Part shown: piece after piece, positions 1 through 8,945 of the stretch
Numbering within the stretch: the stretch's first letter is position 1
Layout of the letters: every line of letters begins with the position of its first letter
NCBI GenBank assembly: GCA_023404705.1
Contig: JAEYAU010000120.1
Coordinates: forward strand, 1-22,874
Origin: Pseudomonadota bacterium
GTDB taxonomy: Bacteria; Pseudomonadota; Alphaproteobacteria; Rhizobiales; Xanthobacteraceae
Reading direction: 5' to 3'
DNA length: 22,874 nt
The notes under the pieces: generated by a model
Seen by the model: only the letters and a program-made list of their open reading frames with translations
What the model was told of the DNA's origin: nothing
Database searches by the model: none
Made by a program: the position numbers and the translations under genes

Positions 1-93
1 CCCCCCCGTTAATCCTCGCTGGCGCGCGCTCCCCGCGTCGGGGCGAGCCCTCGCACCTGAGGATGAGGGAATTGACGCTTGCGATTGCTTCAC
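1..93. other. Window edge, non-coding
   Basis: Downstream of the ThDP enzyme stop. It contains a GC-rich inverted repeat around CCCCGCGTCGGGG (about 32-44) that could form a hairpin in the transcript, but with no T-run. No gene was recognised. Confidence 0.4.
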
Positions 94-1887
94 TCACTTC
101 GCGGGCGCCGCGTCGGGCACGAAGCGTTTGCCGAACACCGGCTCCTTGTACGGCGTCGGCGGCAGCTCCCACGCACCGGTGGCGGGCGGGCGGATCTCGG
201 CGTCCACATGGGCGTCGATCAGGAACGGCTTGTTCGCTTTGACCGCGTGTTCCAGCGCGCCCTTGAAATCCTCCGACTTCGTCACCGTGATCGCCTCGAC
301 GCCGGTGGCGCGCGCCCAGGCCGCGAAGTCCGGATTGTACGGCTTGTTGTTGGCGCCCTGATTGAACATGGTGCCGAGCTCGCGGCCGCCGAACATGCCG
401 AGCTGGATATCACGGATCGAGACCCAGCCGAAATTATTCCAGATCACCCACACGACCGGGATGTCGTACTCGACCGCCGTGCACAGCACGTGCGGCACCA
501 TGGTGAAGCAGCCGTCGCCCGCGATCGCGACCACGGGCCTGTCGGGCGCCGCGAGCTTGGCGCCGAGCGCGCCCGCCGCGCCGAAGCCCATGCCCGAGAA
601 GCCCCACGAGTTGAGCATGGTCTGTGGATGCCGCGCCTTCCAGAACTGCATGTACCAATTGTGATTGACGCCGACATCGCAAGCGAGGATCGCGTCCGGC
701 GGCAGGACCGCCTGGCAATCCGCGACAATGCGCTCGGGCCGGATCGGCGAGGCATGAATGTCGAAGTTCGGCCGCGTGAACTTCTCCCATTCCTCCTGCC
801 AGCGCCTGATCTCCGCATGCCAGGCCGCACGCGTATCACGCTGCGCCGGGCGGCGCTCGAGCTCGGCGAGGAGCTGGCGCAGAAAGGTGCGCGCGTCGGC
901 GAGCAGGCCGAGATCCGGCGGATAGTTGCGGCCGAGCTCCGCCGGGTCGAGGTCCACGTGGATGAGCTTGCTGTGCGGGAAATTCCACGAATAGCCCGGC
1001 AGCCACGACGACGCCGAACGATCGTCAAAGCGCGCGCCGATCGCGATCACGAGATCGGCGCGGCGGCCCGCCTCGTTCGCCGGATAGGCGCCGTTGCGGC
1101 CGATGAAGCCGAGCGAGAGCGGATCCTCCATGTCGAGGCAGCCCATCCCGTTCGGCGACGAGATCACCGGGATGCCGAGGCGGTGCACGAACTCGGTGAG
1201 CTCACGGCTCGCTTCCGAGAGCGTGACGCCGTGGCCGATGAAGATGACGGGACGCTTGGCCGCAAGGACCATGTCCATGGCGGTCGCGATCTCGTCCGGC
1301 GAGGCGCCGCTGCGCTGCGCGTTGAGCGGCGGTGCGACCCGCGGCACCTCGACATCGTCCTCCTCCTGGAAGACGTTGAACGGAATATCGACGTTCACGG
1401 GGCCGGGCCGCCCCGACAGCATCGTGGTCATGGCCTGGCGCAGCGAGAGCGGCAGCATGTCGACGCGCGTCGGCTGGAAGCTGCGCTTCACCACCGGGCG
1501 GATGATGTTCGGAAAGTCCGCCTGGAAGTGCTTGTTGATCTCCTGGAACGGGCTGCGGTTGAACTGCTGGGTCGGCACATTCGCGGTGATCGCGAACACG
1601 GCCGATGAATCCGTGAGCGCGCAGGCGAGCGGCATCACGATGTTGCAGGAGCCCGGACCGCAGGAGGTGAGCGTCGCCACCGGCTCGTGGCGCACGCGGA
1701 AATAGGCGTCCGCCATATGCGCCGCGACCTGCTCGTGGCGCGGCGAGACCAGCTTGATGCGATCGCGCGTCGCATGAAGCGAGTCCAGCATGCCGACATT
1801 GCCGTGCCCGCAGATCCCGAATACGTAAGGGATCTTGCTGTCGATCAGATACTCGGTGATCAGGTCGGCGCCCTTCATTCTCGGCAT
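94..1887 (-). CDS. Thiamine-diphosphate-dependent enzyme, acetolactate synthase-like family
   Basis: Large three-domain ThDP enzyme of about 597 residues. The catalytic glutamate of the pyrimidine-binding domain is seen at about E52 in the context SPRHEQVAAHMADAY. The pyrophosphate/Mg motif runs from GDG (457-459) to NN (484-485) with 24 residues between, the family spacing. The middle part (about 200-340) looks like the usual Rossmann-type central domain. The N-terminal CGHGNVG resembles the GHGN stretch of the IolD-type branch more than classical acetolactate synthase, so the substrate is unknown. An IlvB function is not supported: no ilvN small subunit or other ilv gene is nearby. The start was placed at 1887 (MPRMKGADL) because family homology begins there; the frame is open 59 codons further upstream, but that part is not enzyme-like. 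It diverges from the gene at 2067. Family is sure, reaction is not. Confidence 0.85.
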   Translation of the reverse strand: MPRMKGADLITEYLIDSKIPYVFGICGHGNVGMLDSLHATRDRIKLVSPRHEQVAAHMADAYFRVRHEPVATLTSCGPGSCNIVMPLACALTDSSAVFAITANVPTQQFNRSPFQEINKHFQADFPNIIRPVVKRSFQPTRVDMLPLSLRQAMTTMLSGRPGPVNVDIPFNVFQEEDDVEVPRVAPPLNAQRSGASPDEIATAMDMVLAAKRPVIFIGHGVTLSEASRELTEFVHRLGIPVISSPNGMGCLDMEDPLSLGFIGRNGAYPANEAGRRADLVIAIGARFDDRSASSWLPGYSWNFPHSKLIHVDLDPAELGRNYPPDLGLLADARTFLRQLLAELERRPAQRDTRAAWHAEIRRWQEEWEKFTRPNFDIHASPIRPERIVADCQAVLPPDAILACDVGVNHNWYMQFWKARHPQTMLNSWGFSGMGFGAAGALGAKLAAPDRPVVAIAGDGCFTMVPHVLCTAVEYDIPVVWVIWNNFGWVSIRDIQLGMFGGRELGTMFNQGANNKPYNPDFAAWARATGVEAITVTKSEDFKGALEHAVKANKPFLIDAHVDAEIRPPATGAWELPPTPYKEPVFGKRFVPDAAPAK

Positions 1888-1981
1888 TGGTCTCGTCTCA
1901 TTTCGGATTCTGTCGGCGGAGAATCGCACGTTTCGGCGAAGGTCAGTTCTATCACGATATAAGTTGACGTGCAGTATTATG

Positions 1982-1997
1982 AAATGGTCGGCCATTT
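1982..1997. promoter_or_regulatory. Palindrome in divergent promoter region
   Basis: Six-base arms AAATGG and CCATTT flank a 4-base centre (TCGG) in the gap between the ThDP enzyme gene (start 1887) and the 162-aa gene (start 2067). The surroundings, about 1955-1990, are distinctly more A/T-rich than the genes, as expected for promoters. It could be an operator. No regulator gene is adjacent and no clear -35/-10 pair was identified. Confidence 0.3.
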
Positions 1998-2066
1998 GAG
2001 GCGGGCTACAACCTTCGCGCGACTCGTCTTCTGTGCTACGCGTGGGCTCCCGCATGAAGGCCACTC

Positions 2067-2555
2067 ATGTTCGGCAATGCCCGCCTCAATACCGCGATGC
2101 TCGACCGGCTCGCGCACACGCCCGTCACCCTGGTGCTCCCGCTGCAGGACGAGACGCTCGCCGGCTATCTGGCGCAGGGCGTGACCGAGAATGACGAGTG
2201 CATCCTGCTCGCGGCGCTGGCCGAGACCTGCCGGCCCTATGATCCGGCACTCTTCTTCGACCGCACCGGCTACGAATGCTTCGTCAACCACGTGCATATC
2301 GAGCACGGGCCGGACAGTCCGGACGAGCTGCGCGAAGCCTTCTCCTATGCCCAGCGCCTCGCCGGACTCCTCAACGCGGTCCAGGGCCCGTTCATGATCA
2401 TCATCAGCCAGCACACGGCGACCTCCGAGGCGACCGTTCGCTTTCACAAGATCCGCCCCGACGAAGGCTGGCTCGCTGACGACCTGGAAGGCTATGCCGA
2501 CGAGGCGATCCTCGCGATCGTATCGTCCGATCTTGCCCGCGTGGCTCGGGTGTGA
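2067..2555 (+). CDS. Hypothetical protein, 162 aa
   Basis: Not recognised. A soluble acidic protein of 162 residues with no signal peptide or membrane segment. The ATG at 2067 has a Shine-Dalgarno-like GAAGG at 2056-2060 with six bases between. The middle contains FVNHVHIEHG and a hydrophobic strand-like stretch FMIIISQHTATSEATVRFHK, so an alpha/beta fold is plausible. It diverges from the ThDP enzyme gene (start 1887) across about 180 bp and converges on the SRPBCC gene ending at 2603. Coding potential is supported by the ribosome site and by codon use typical of the window (G/C at third positions). No function is inferred. Confidence 0.7.
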   Translation: MFGNARLNTAMLDRLAHTPVTLVLPLQDETLAGYLAQGVTENDECILLAALAETCRPYDPALFFDRTGYECFVNHVHIEHGPDSPDELREAFSYAQRLAGLLNAVQGPFMIIISQHTATSEATVRFHKIRPDEGWLADDLEGYADEAILAIVSSDLARVARV

Positions 2556-2602
2556 GCCACGGATGCGCGGGGTTTCGTGGGGCGGGCCGCCTCGCGCCCG
2601 GC

Positions 2603-3133
2603 CTAGCTCTCCGCCTGCGCCTTGAGGCTGGCGAGCCCCGTCTCGAAGTCCTTGCCGACGATCTTGTCCATGTCCATGAACACGCCCATCACCTTCATCA
2701 TGAAGGGGCGCGTTCCGGTCATCGCCCAGTTGACGTCGGTCGCGGTGTCCGCAGGCGTGAAGGTGAAGTCGGCCATGTTGCTCGCCGCGAACGGCTTGAT
2801 GAAGTCGAGCTTGATCAGGATGCGCTGCGGCGTGCTCTCCAGGATCTCCATGCGGCCCTGGCCGACCTGGTTATTGCCTTCCCAGTTGTAGACCGCGCCG
2901 ACGCCGCTCGGCGCGCCGCTCATGGTGCGCTTCAGGTTCGGGTCGCGTCCTTCCCAAGGCGACCACTGCCGCCATAGCGCAAAATCGTTCACCAGCGGCG
3001 TAATGCGCTCCGGCGGTGCATTGACGCGCGCGCGCCGCTCGATGCGGAAAGCATCGGGCCGCGTCGCCGCATAGATGAGCAGCAGCGCGATGAGCACCGC
3101 GATCGCAACCAGGATGGTGAGCAGAATTTGCAT
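2603..3133 (-). CDS. Membrane-anchored SRPBCC (polyketide cyclase-like) protein
   Basis: A 176-residue protein with one N-terminal membrane segment (about residues 3-23, QILLTILVAIAVLIALLLIY) and a START/SRPBCC-like domain. The domain features RIERRARVNAPPERITPLVNDFALWRQW at its start and PFMMKVMGVFMDMDKIVGKDFETGLASLK at its end, the common arrangement for polyketide cyclase/dehydrase family members. These have a hydrophobic ligand cavity; the ligand here is unknown. The start at 3133 has GGGGAGAG a few bases upstream. It lies 15 bp downstream of the VOC gene on the same strand and is probably co-transcribed with it, under the divergent MarR regulator. SRPBCC proteins next to small regulators are common, but here the regulator is MarR, not the ArsR partner often seen. 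Confidence 0.85.
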   Translation of the reverse strand: MQILLTILVAIAVLIALLLIYAATRPDAFRIERRARVNAPPERITPLVNDFALWRQWSPWEGRDPNLKRTMSGAPSGVGAVYNWEGNNQVGQGRMEILESTPQRILIKLDFIKPFAASNMADFTFTPADTATDVNWAMTGTRPFMMKVMGVFMDMDKIVGKDFETGLASLKAQAES

Positions 3134-3148
3134 GAATGCTCTCCCCGA

Positions 3149-3565
3149 CTAGTTCGAGCCCTTGAGCTCGACCGTGTTGCCTTCGGGATCGCGTATATAG
3201 ATCGCGTGCCCCTCGCCCTCCGCCCCGTAGCGCGAGCCCGATTCCTGCACCGAGACGCCGTGGCTCGCCAGATGCGCGCGCAACACGTTCTCGTCATAGG
3301 GCCGCACGCCGAGGCAGACGTGATCGACGTTGCGCCCTTCCGCGCCGGGCGCCGCGCCGCCGGGACGGCCGAGCTTGCCGGTGACGTCCACGAGATCGAT
3401 GAGCGAGCGGCCGGCGCGCAGCTGATAGAGGCCGAGTTCCTCCTGCTGGCGCTCGAGCACGCAGCCGAGCACGTCGCGATAGAAGGCGAGCATGGTGTGC
3501 ACGTCGCGGACGCGGAAGACGATGTGGTCGATGCCGGTCGGCTCGAAGGGAGCTGCGGGGGTCAT
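3149..3565 (-). CDS. VOC-family (glyoxalase/bleomycin-resistance fold) protein
   Basis: A 138-residue single-domain vicinal-oxygen-chelate protein. Typical elements are GIDHIVFRVRDVHTMLAFYRDVLG at the N-terminus (metal ligand candidate H14), NVDHVCLGV (H82) and YIRDPEGNTVEL at the C-terminus (E133). These three match the usual metal-binding positions of the fold. The start was set at ATG 3565 rather than the in-frame TTG at 3577. The complement of 3571-3575 reads GGAGG, a good ribosome site for 3565 that would lie inside the gene if TTG were used. It is the first gene of a two-gene unit with the SRPBCC gene. The 5' end lies only 14 bp from a MarR-type palindrome, so control by the divergent regulator is likely. 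Substrate unknown: a glutathione- or metal-dependent lyase, a dioxygenase-like enzyme or a binding protein are all possible. Confidence 0.85.
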   Translation of the reverse strand: MTPAAPFEPTGIDHIVFRVRDVHTMLAFYRDVLGCVLERQQEELGLYQLRAGRSLIDLVDVTGKLGRPGGAAPGAEGRNVDHVCLGVRPYDENVLRAHLASHGVSVQESGSRYGAEGEGHAIYIRDPEGNTVELKGSN

Positions 3566-3578
3566 CAGCGCCTCCAAA

Positions 3579-3625
3579 TATCTTGATGTCGAGACAATAT
3601 ATGGAATTGTCTCGATGTCAAGATA
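3579..3625. promoter_or_regulatory. Paired MarR-type operators between VOC gene and marR
   Basis: Two 20-bp copies in inverted orientation, 3579-3598 and 3606-3625, agree at 18 of 20 positions when one is reverse-complemented; their centres are 27 bp apart. Each copy is itself an imperfect palindrome (TCTTGA-TG-TCGAGA and TCTCGA-TG-TCAAGA), the usual shape of a MarR dimer site. The left site is 4 bp upstream of the VOC Shine-Dalgarno. The right site lies just before the regulator's own ribosome site. This suggests joint control of both divergent transcripts, with autoregulation. Confidence 0.8.
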
Positions 3626-3656
3626 ACTGGATAATCTCTTCGGGAGGTGCTGAGTC

Positions 3657-4151
3657 GTGGCTGAGGATCACATCGACCGCCTGCGCAGGCAGTGGGCGCG
3701 CGAATTGTCCGACGTCGATACCGAGGGCATGGCCGTGATCGGCCGCGCGCGCTGGATCACGCTCCGGCTGCGGCCCGAGATCGAGACCGTGTTCGCGCGT
3801 CACGAGCTTGATGCCGGCGAGTTCGACGTGCTCAGCACGCTGCGCCGCGCCGGCGCGCCCTACCGGCTCACGCCGACCGAGCTCTATCGCACGCTGATGA
3901 TCTCCTCGGGCGGCCTCACGGACCGCCTTGCCCGTCTCGAGAAGGCAGGCCTGATCCGCCGCCTCCCGGCTTCGACCGACAAGCGCAGCATGCTCGTGGA
4001 GCTGACGAAGGCGGGCCGCGAGAAGGCCGAGACGGTCTTTCGCGAAGACATGGCGGTCGAGAAGAAGCTGCTCGCCGGTTTGAGCAAGACCGAGCGCAAG
4101 CAGCTCGCCGAGTTGCTGCGCAAGTTCGCGCAGACCATTGCGCCGGAGTGA
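3657..4151 (+). CDS. MarR-family transcriptional regulator
   Basis: A 164-residue winged-helix regulator. The DNA-binding core is clear: LTPTELYRTLMISSGGLTDRLARLEKAGL (about 71-99) is helix-turn-helix plus recognition helix. RRLPASTDKRSMLVELTKAGR (about 101-121) is the wing with the family's D-x-R signature. The flanking N- and C-terminal helices form the dimer interface. The GTG start at 3657 is preceded by GGGAGG at about 3642-3647. It is transcribed away from the VOC-SRPBCC pair, and the shared gap carries two palindromes suited to it. The inferred role is a ligand-responsive repressor of itself and the VOC-SRPBCC unit. The inducer cannot be read from the sequence. Length and domain order are normal for the family. 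Confidence 0.93.
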   Translation: MAEDHIDRLRRQWARELSDVDTEGMAVIGRARWITLRLRPEIETVFARHELDAGEFDVLSTLRRAGAPYRLTPTELYRTLMISSGGLTDRLARLEKAGLIRRLPASTDKRSMLVELTKAGREKAETVFREDMAVEKKLLAGLSKTERKQLAELLRKFAQTIAPE

Positions 4152-4166
4152 GCCTCTACCCGCGCG

Positions 4167-4778
4167 TCACGCCCGTGCACTCGAGCTGCGCCGCCAGGCT
4201 TCGGTATACTGCTCGAGCAGCCAGCCCGCGAAGGAGCGGATGACATCCTTCAGATCGTCCTGCCGCTTCTTGAACACCGCGAAGTCGTTGGTGTGGTCGC
4301 AATCGACCCGCGCGGCATCGAGCTGCGCCATCTTGGCGCGGAGGAACTCGTCGGCATGCTTGTGGAAGATCATCGGATCGCTCGGGCGTAACGGCAAACC
4401 GAGCACTTCACAGAAGCGCGGGTCCTCCGGGAGCAGCGCGAGATTCCACTCTTCGTAGGGCGACATGCGCATGCGGATGGTCAGGAAGTGTCCAGTCTCG
4501 CCGTTCCAGCACGGCTCCGGGAAGATGTAGAACGGCTGCACCCATCCGCCCGTGCGCGCGTGAATGTCGTCGTTCAGCTTGCGCAGCTTCGTCTCGAACG
4601 CCGCGCGCTCGCTCGCGAGCCGCGCCGCGACGGACTCCGGCGTCGCCAGCAGGTTCTGCTCGTCGTCCGGGCTCAAGCCCGCGTCGCGCAGGATCTTGCC
4701 CATCTCGCCCTGAAACAGCTCGTCCGGAATGATCTTCTGCCGCGGCGGCTCCGCAGACTTGCGCTTTCCGAAGAACAT
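4167..4778 (-). CDS. Hypothetical protein, 203 aa
   Basis: Not recognised. A cytoplasmic-looking protein of about 203 residues without signal or membrane segments. The start at 4778 (MFFGKRKSAEPPRQ) was chosen because the complement upstream gives GGGAGA at suitable distance, and the upstream in-frame extension (to 4889) looks non-coding. The N-terminal part is charged and helical (about 15-80, possibly coiled coil). The middle is rich in aromatic residues (TGGWVQPFYIFPEPCWNGE, then FLTIRMRMSPYEEWNLALLP). The C-terminus is helical. It converges on the MarR gene with a 15-bp gap and lies downstream of the coiled-coil gene (gap 126 bp). The coding call rests on the ribosome site and codon use. 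No function is inferred. Confidence 0.7.
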   Translation of the reverse strand: MFFGKRKSAEPPRQKIIPDELFQGEMGKILRDAGLSPDDEQNLLATPESVAARLASERAAFETKLRKLNDDIHARTGGWVQPFYIFPEPCWNGETGHFLTIRMRMSPYEEWNLALLPEDPRFCEVLGLPLRPSDPMIFHKHADEFLRAKMAQLDAARVDCDHTNDFAVFKKRQDDLKDVIRSFAGWLLEQYTEAWRRSSSARA

Positions 4779-4904
4779 GGTGCGTCTCCCTGATCTGCAA
4801 GCAGGACGGGTACAGCGCACCGCGCTAACGTGACGTAAGGAAACAGCCTTAAGCAAACGCTGTGGCGTTCGGGAGGATTTGAAGCGCAACCGAACGGCGG
4901 ATGC

Positions 4905-6794
4905 CTATGTGCCGAGCCGCACCTCACCGGGTGCAGGGAGGCCGGCGCAGCTCAAGCTCTTGGGCAGGCTGAGCAGGTCGTGGATCTGATCTCCCGTCAA
5001 CTCGCCGGTTTCCGCGGCCTTGATGCTCGCCTGGTAGAGCTTGATCGCGGCGCGCGTCTCGGAAGGCGGCCTCGCACGCTTGCCGGCCGCCGCGACCTGA
5101 ACGAGCTTGCCCGGATTTCCGTCGATCTTCTTGATCGGGAAGCCTCGTTCGGCCAGAGCGTTTTGCACCCGCACCCATTCGGCTTGATTGAGAGCCGGTT
5201 CCGTGCGCCGCGGCTCCACGCGCTGCACCCCGTGGCATAATCGGCTGACCTCATCGCGCATGCCCGCGATCACCTTTCCGGCGTTTCTAGCGTCGACGAC
5301 GAGAGCTTGGAGCTCCTTCAGCGGCTCGCGCAGCGCCTCGAGCTGCTGTTCGATCTCTCTCTTCCCGTCATCTTTCGCGGACAGCCACTGCTCGAACTGC
5401 AGCAGCCTAGCCTGTGCGCCGCCGATGCCCTTCGCGAGCTCAACGAGATCCTTGTCGCTGAAGCGCAGCGCCTCGGTCACCCGCTTGTGCAGCTGCGTGA
5501 TTTCACTCTCCTTTGCCCGCGCCGTATCGACGAACCCGAACATGCTCTTCCCCGTGGCGTCGATCCTCTTGAGATCCTCGTCCATCCGACTGAGAGCCGT
5601 AGTCACAAGGCTGCTCTGGCCCGTCACGGTTGCGATCTGCTGGATCTGCTTCTCGATCACCGGCAGCGCGATCGTGTGCACGCCGGCCTTGCCGCGCAGC
5701 GCCGCGACTTCGGCCTGCAACGTGTCGAGGCTTGCCGTCGTGTTGTTGCGGGCCGTCAGCAGCGGCGCCACGATCTTCTCCTCCACGCTCCGCGCCGCGT
5801 TCCCGATCTCTAAGCTGAGCTCGCCGGTCCTCGTCTCCAGCTGCTTCTTGAGCGCGGCAACAACGGACTCGCTGGTCTCCGCCTTGAGCCGTTCCGACTG
5901 GCCGCGAAACTCGTTGACCTTATCCTTCACTTCCTGCCGCGCCTCGGTGACGAGCTTGGCAAAGCCTTCGCTCGTATTCTTGAGCGCCTCGGTCTGTCGC
6001 GTGATGGTGGACTGGGATGCTTCGACCTGCTTCTGCAAGCCGTCCCGGGCGCTGGTGAGAGCCTGTGCCAACGCGTTGTGCACGTTGTAGCTCTGGCCCG
6101 CGATGAACACGACGCCACCGCCCGCCAGCAGGACGGCAGCCGCCAGCGCCAGCCCCAGAAGGCGCACCGGCGTCGAGCCGTAGAGACGCTCGTACAACGA
6201 GCCGAGCACGGCGTTCTCCCATCGCGCCAGCTTCTGCGTATCCAGCGCCTCTGCATCGTTCGGTATATTGTCCTCGGGCGCCGGTGCCACACCGGGTGCG
6301 CTCGGACGCAATGCCTCGGCTGCGGGCGACCCCGGTCCCTTCAGCAGATCTCGTCGAACCTCCAGACGCCGCACGAGCTCGTCCCAGAGCACGGGCGCCA
6401 TGCCTTCCATGCTTGGCCGAACCTTGATGAGAAAGGTCTTGTACTCGCTGTTACTCCTGAAGAGCCGTGGCAGCACGCCGCGTTGGATCAGGAAGGTCAG
6501 AACCATGTGGAAGCGCACGCCTCGTTCCGAAGCCGCCGGGTCCGGTGCCGGTGCGACGGGGCGAACGGGCGGTATGGATGCTGCTAACGCGCCGGAGTCA
6601 GCCGGCGCGCCACTCGGTGGAGTTTCCGTCGGAGGCGGCGACGCGCCGGAAGGTGCCGGCGCGCTCGCGGCGGGCATCGCCGATGGGAGGACCGCCGGGC
6701 TCAGCGCGGCCAGCGCCGCCTCGATGATTCTCAGTTCGTGGCTCTCTGATCCGAGCCGCACGAGAAGCCGATCACTCATGCCGTGGGCGATCAT
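4905..6794 (-). CDS. Single-span membrane protein with long coiled coil and PG-binding-like C-terminus
   Basis: A 629-residue protein that I cannot assign to a named family. Order of parts: a short N-terminal helix; a Pro/Ala/Ser-rich low-complexity stretch (about 32-90); a small conserved-looking cytoplasmic block (about 92-152, VRFHMVLTFLIQRGVLPRLF); a second Pro-rich linker; and one membrane segment (about 211-233). Then follow some 280 residues of charged heptad-like helix with many K/E/Q and no glycine clusters, and a C-terminal block with VQNALAERGFPIKKIDG and TRAAIKLYQ...TGELTGDQIHDLL. The last block resembles the peptidoglycan-binding domain 1 pattern. The start at 6794 is preceded by GGAGG with six bases between; the in-frame ATG at 6779 is an alternative. 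It lies downstream of ureC on the same strand but 119 bp away with its own upstream palindromes, so it is probably a separate unit. It may link envelope and wall; that is inference. Confidence 0.8.
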   Translation of the reverse strand: MIAHGMSDRLLVRLGSESHELRIIEAALAALSPAVLPSAMPAASAPAPSGASPPPTETPPSGAPADSGALAASIPPVRPVAPAPDPAASERGVRFHMVLTFLIQRGVLPRLFRSNSEYKTFLIKVRPSMEGMAPVLWDELVRRLEVRRDLLKGPGSPAAEALRPSAPGVAPAPEDNIPNDAEALDTQKLARWENAVLGSLYERLYGSTPVRLLGLALAAAVLLAGGGVVFIAGQSYNVHNALAQALTSARDGLQKQVEASQSTITRQTEALKNTSEGFAKLVTEARQEVKDKVNEFRGQSERLKAETSESVVAALKKQLETRTGELSLEIGNAARSVEEKIVAPLLTARNNTTASLDTLQAEVAALRGKAGVHTIALPVIEKQIQQIATVTGQSSLVTTALSRMDEDLKRIDATGKSMFGFVDTARAKESEITQLHKRVTEALRFSDKDLVELAKGIGGAQARLLQFEQWLSAKDDGKREIEQQLEALREPLKELQALVVDARNAGKVIAGMRDEVSRLCHGVQRVEPRRTEPALNQAEWVRVQNALAERGFPIKKIDGNPGKLVQVAAAGKRARPPSETRAAIKLYQASIKAAETGELTGDQIHDLLSLPKSLSCAGLPAPGEVRLGT

Positions 6795-6825
6795 CCGGTG
6801 CCTCCATCGCTGCACAGGGCGGCTC

Positions 6826-6845
6826 CGACATCGTAGCCGATGTCG
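6826..6845 (-). promoter_or_regulatory. Hairpin-forming inverted repeat upstream of coiled-coil gene
   Basis: A perfect 8-base inverted repeat CGACATCG / CGATGTCG with a 4-base loop lies 32 bp before the start of the coiled-coil gene and 69 bp after the ureC stop. No T-run follows on the minus strand, so it is not a standard terminator. It could be an operator or a leader hairpin. Confidence 0.4.
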
Positions 6846-6858
6846 CGGCTTTTGCAAT

Positions 6859-6876
6859 GTTAAGTTGCAACGTAAC
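6859..6876 (-). promoter_or_regulatory. Near-palindrome upstream of coiled-coil gene
   Basis: An 18-bp stretch centred on TTGCAA, GTTAAGTTGCAACGTAAC, matches its reverse complement at 16 of 18 positions. It lies in an A/T-richer patch between ureC and the coiled-coil gene, where a promoter for the latter would be expected. It is a possible regulator site; which regulator is unknown. Confidence 0.35.
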
Positions 6877-6913
6877 CTAGAAGTGTCCGCGGCCGCGCGG
6901 TGCGCGTCGCGGC

Positions 6914-8620
<1,707 letters not shown>

Positions 8621-8635
8621 GAGATCCTCTGAAGT

Positions 8636-8941
8636 TTAGAGCTTGCCCATCACGTCCTGGCGGAAACCGTAGACCGTGCGCTTGCCGGCGAGCGCGACCA
8701 GCGTCACCTCGCGGCTCTGCCCCGGCTCGAAGCGCACCGCCGTGCCGGCCGCGATGTCGAGCCGCATGCCGCGCGCTCGTCTGCGCTCGAACCGCAACGC
8801 CGGATTGGTCTCGAAGAAATGATAGTGGCTGCCGACCTGGATCGGCCGGTCGCCCGTATTGGTGACCGTCAGCGTCACGGTCTTGCGGCCCGCATTGAGC
8901 TCGATCTCGCCGTCCCTGATGAAATATTCGCCCGGGATCAT
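8636..8941 (-). CDS. ureB: Urease subunit beta
   Basis: Structural subunit of the urease trimer-of-trimers. The 101 residues contain the diagnostic start MIPGEYF, the core TVTNTGDRPIQVGSHYHFFE(T)N, RLDIAAGTAVRFEPG and the end GKRTVYGF. Length is normal. It ends 15 bp before ureC. Its ATG lies 4 bp after the stop of the small membrane protein gene that separates it from ureA, so the three genes are almost certainly translated from one message. The Shine-Dalgarno is weak (GGTGA), suggesting translation coupled to the preceding gene. UreA and UreB are separate proteins here, as usual in Proteobacteria, rather than fused. Confidence 0.98.
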   Translation of the reverse strand: MIPGEYFIRDGEIELNAGRKTVTLTVTNTGDRPIQVGSHYHFFETNPALRFERRRARGMRLDIAAGTAVRFEPGQSREVTLVALAGKRTVYGFRQDVMGKL

Positions 8942-8945
8942 GGCG

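Noticed and set aside
79..1608. Long plus-strand ORF (509 aa) opposite the ThDP enzyme gene
   Set aside because: Antisense shadow in high-GC DNA: Arg/His/Asp-rich low-complexity translation with no domain, while the other strand encodes a clear enzyme.
94..1887. Annotation of the ThDP enzyme as IlvB acetolactate synthase
   Set aside because: No regulatory subunit or ilv neighbour, and the N-terminal motif differs; family-level naming only.
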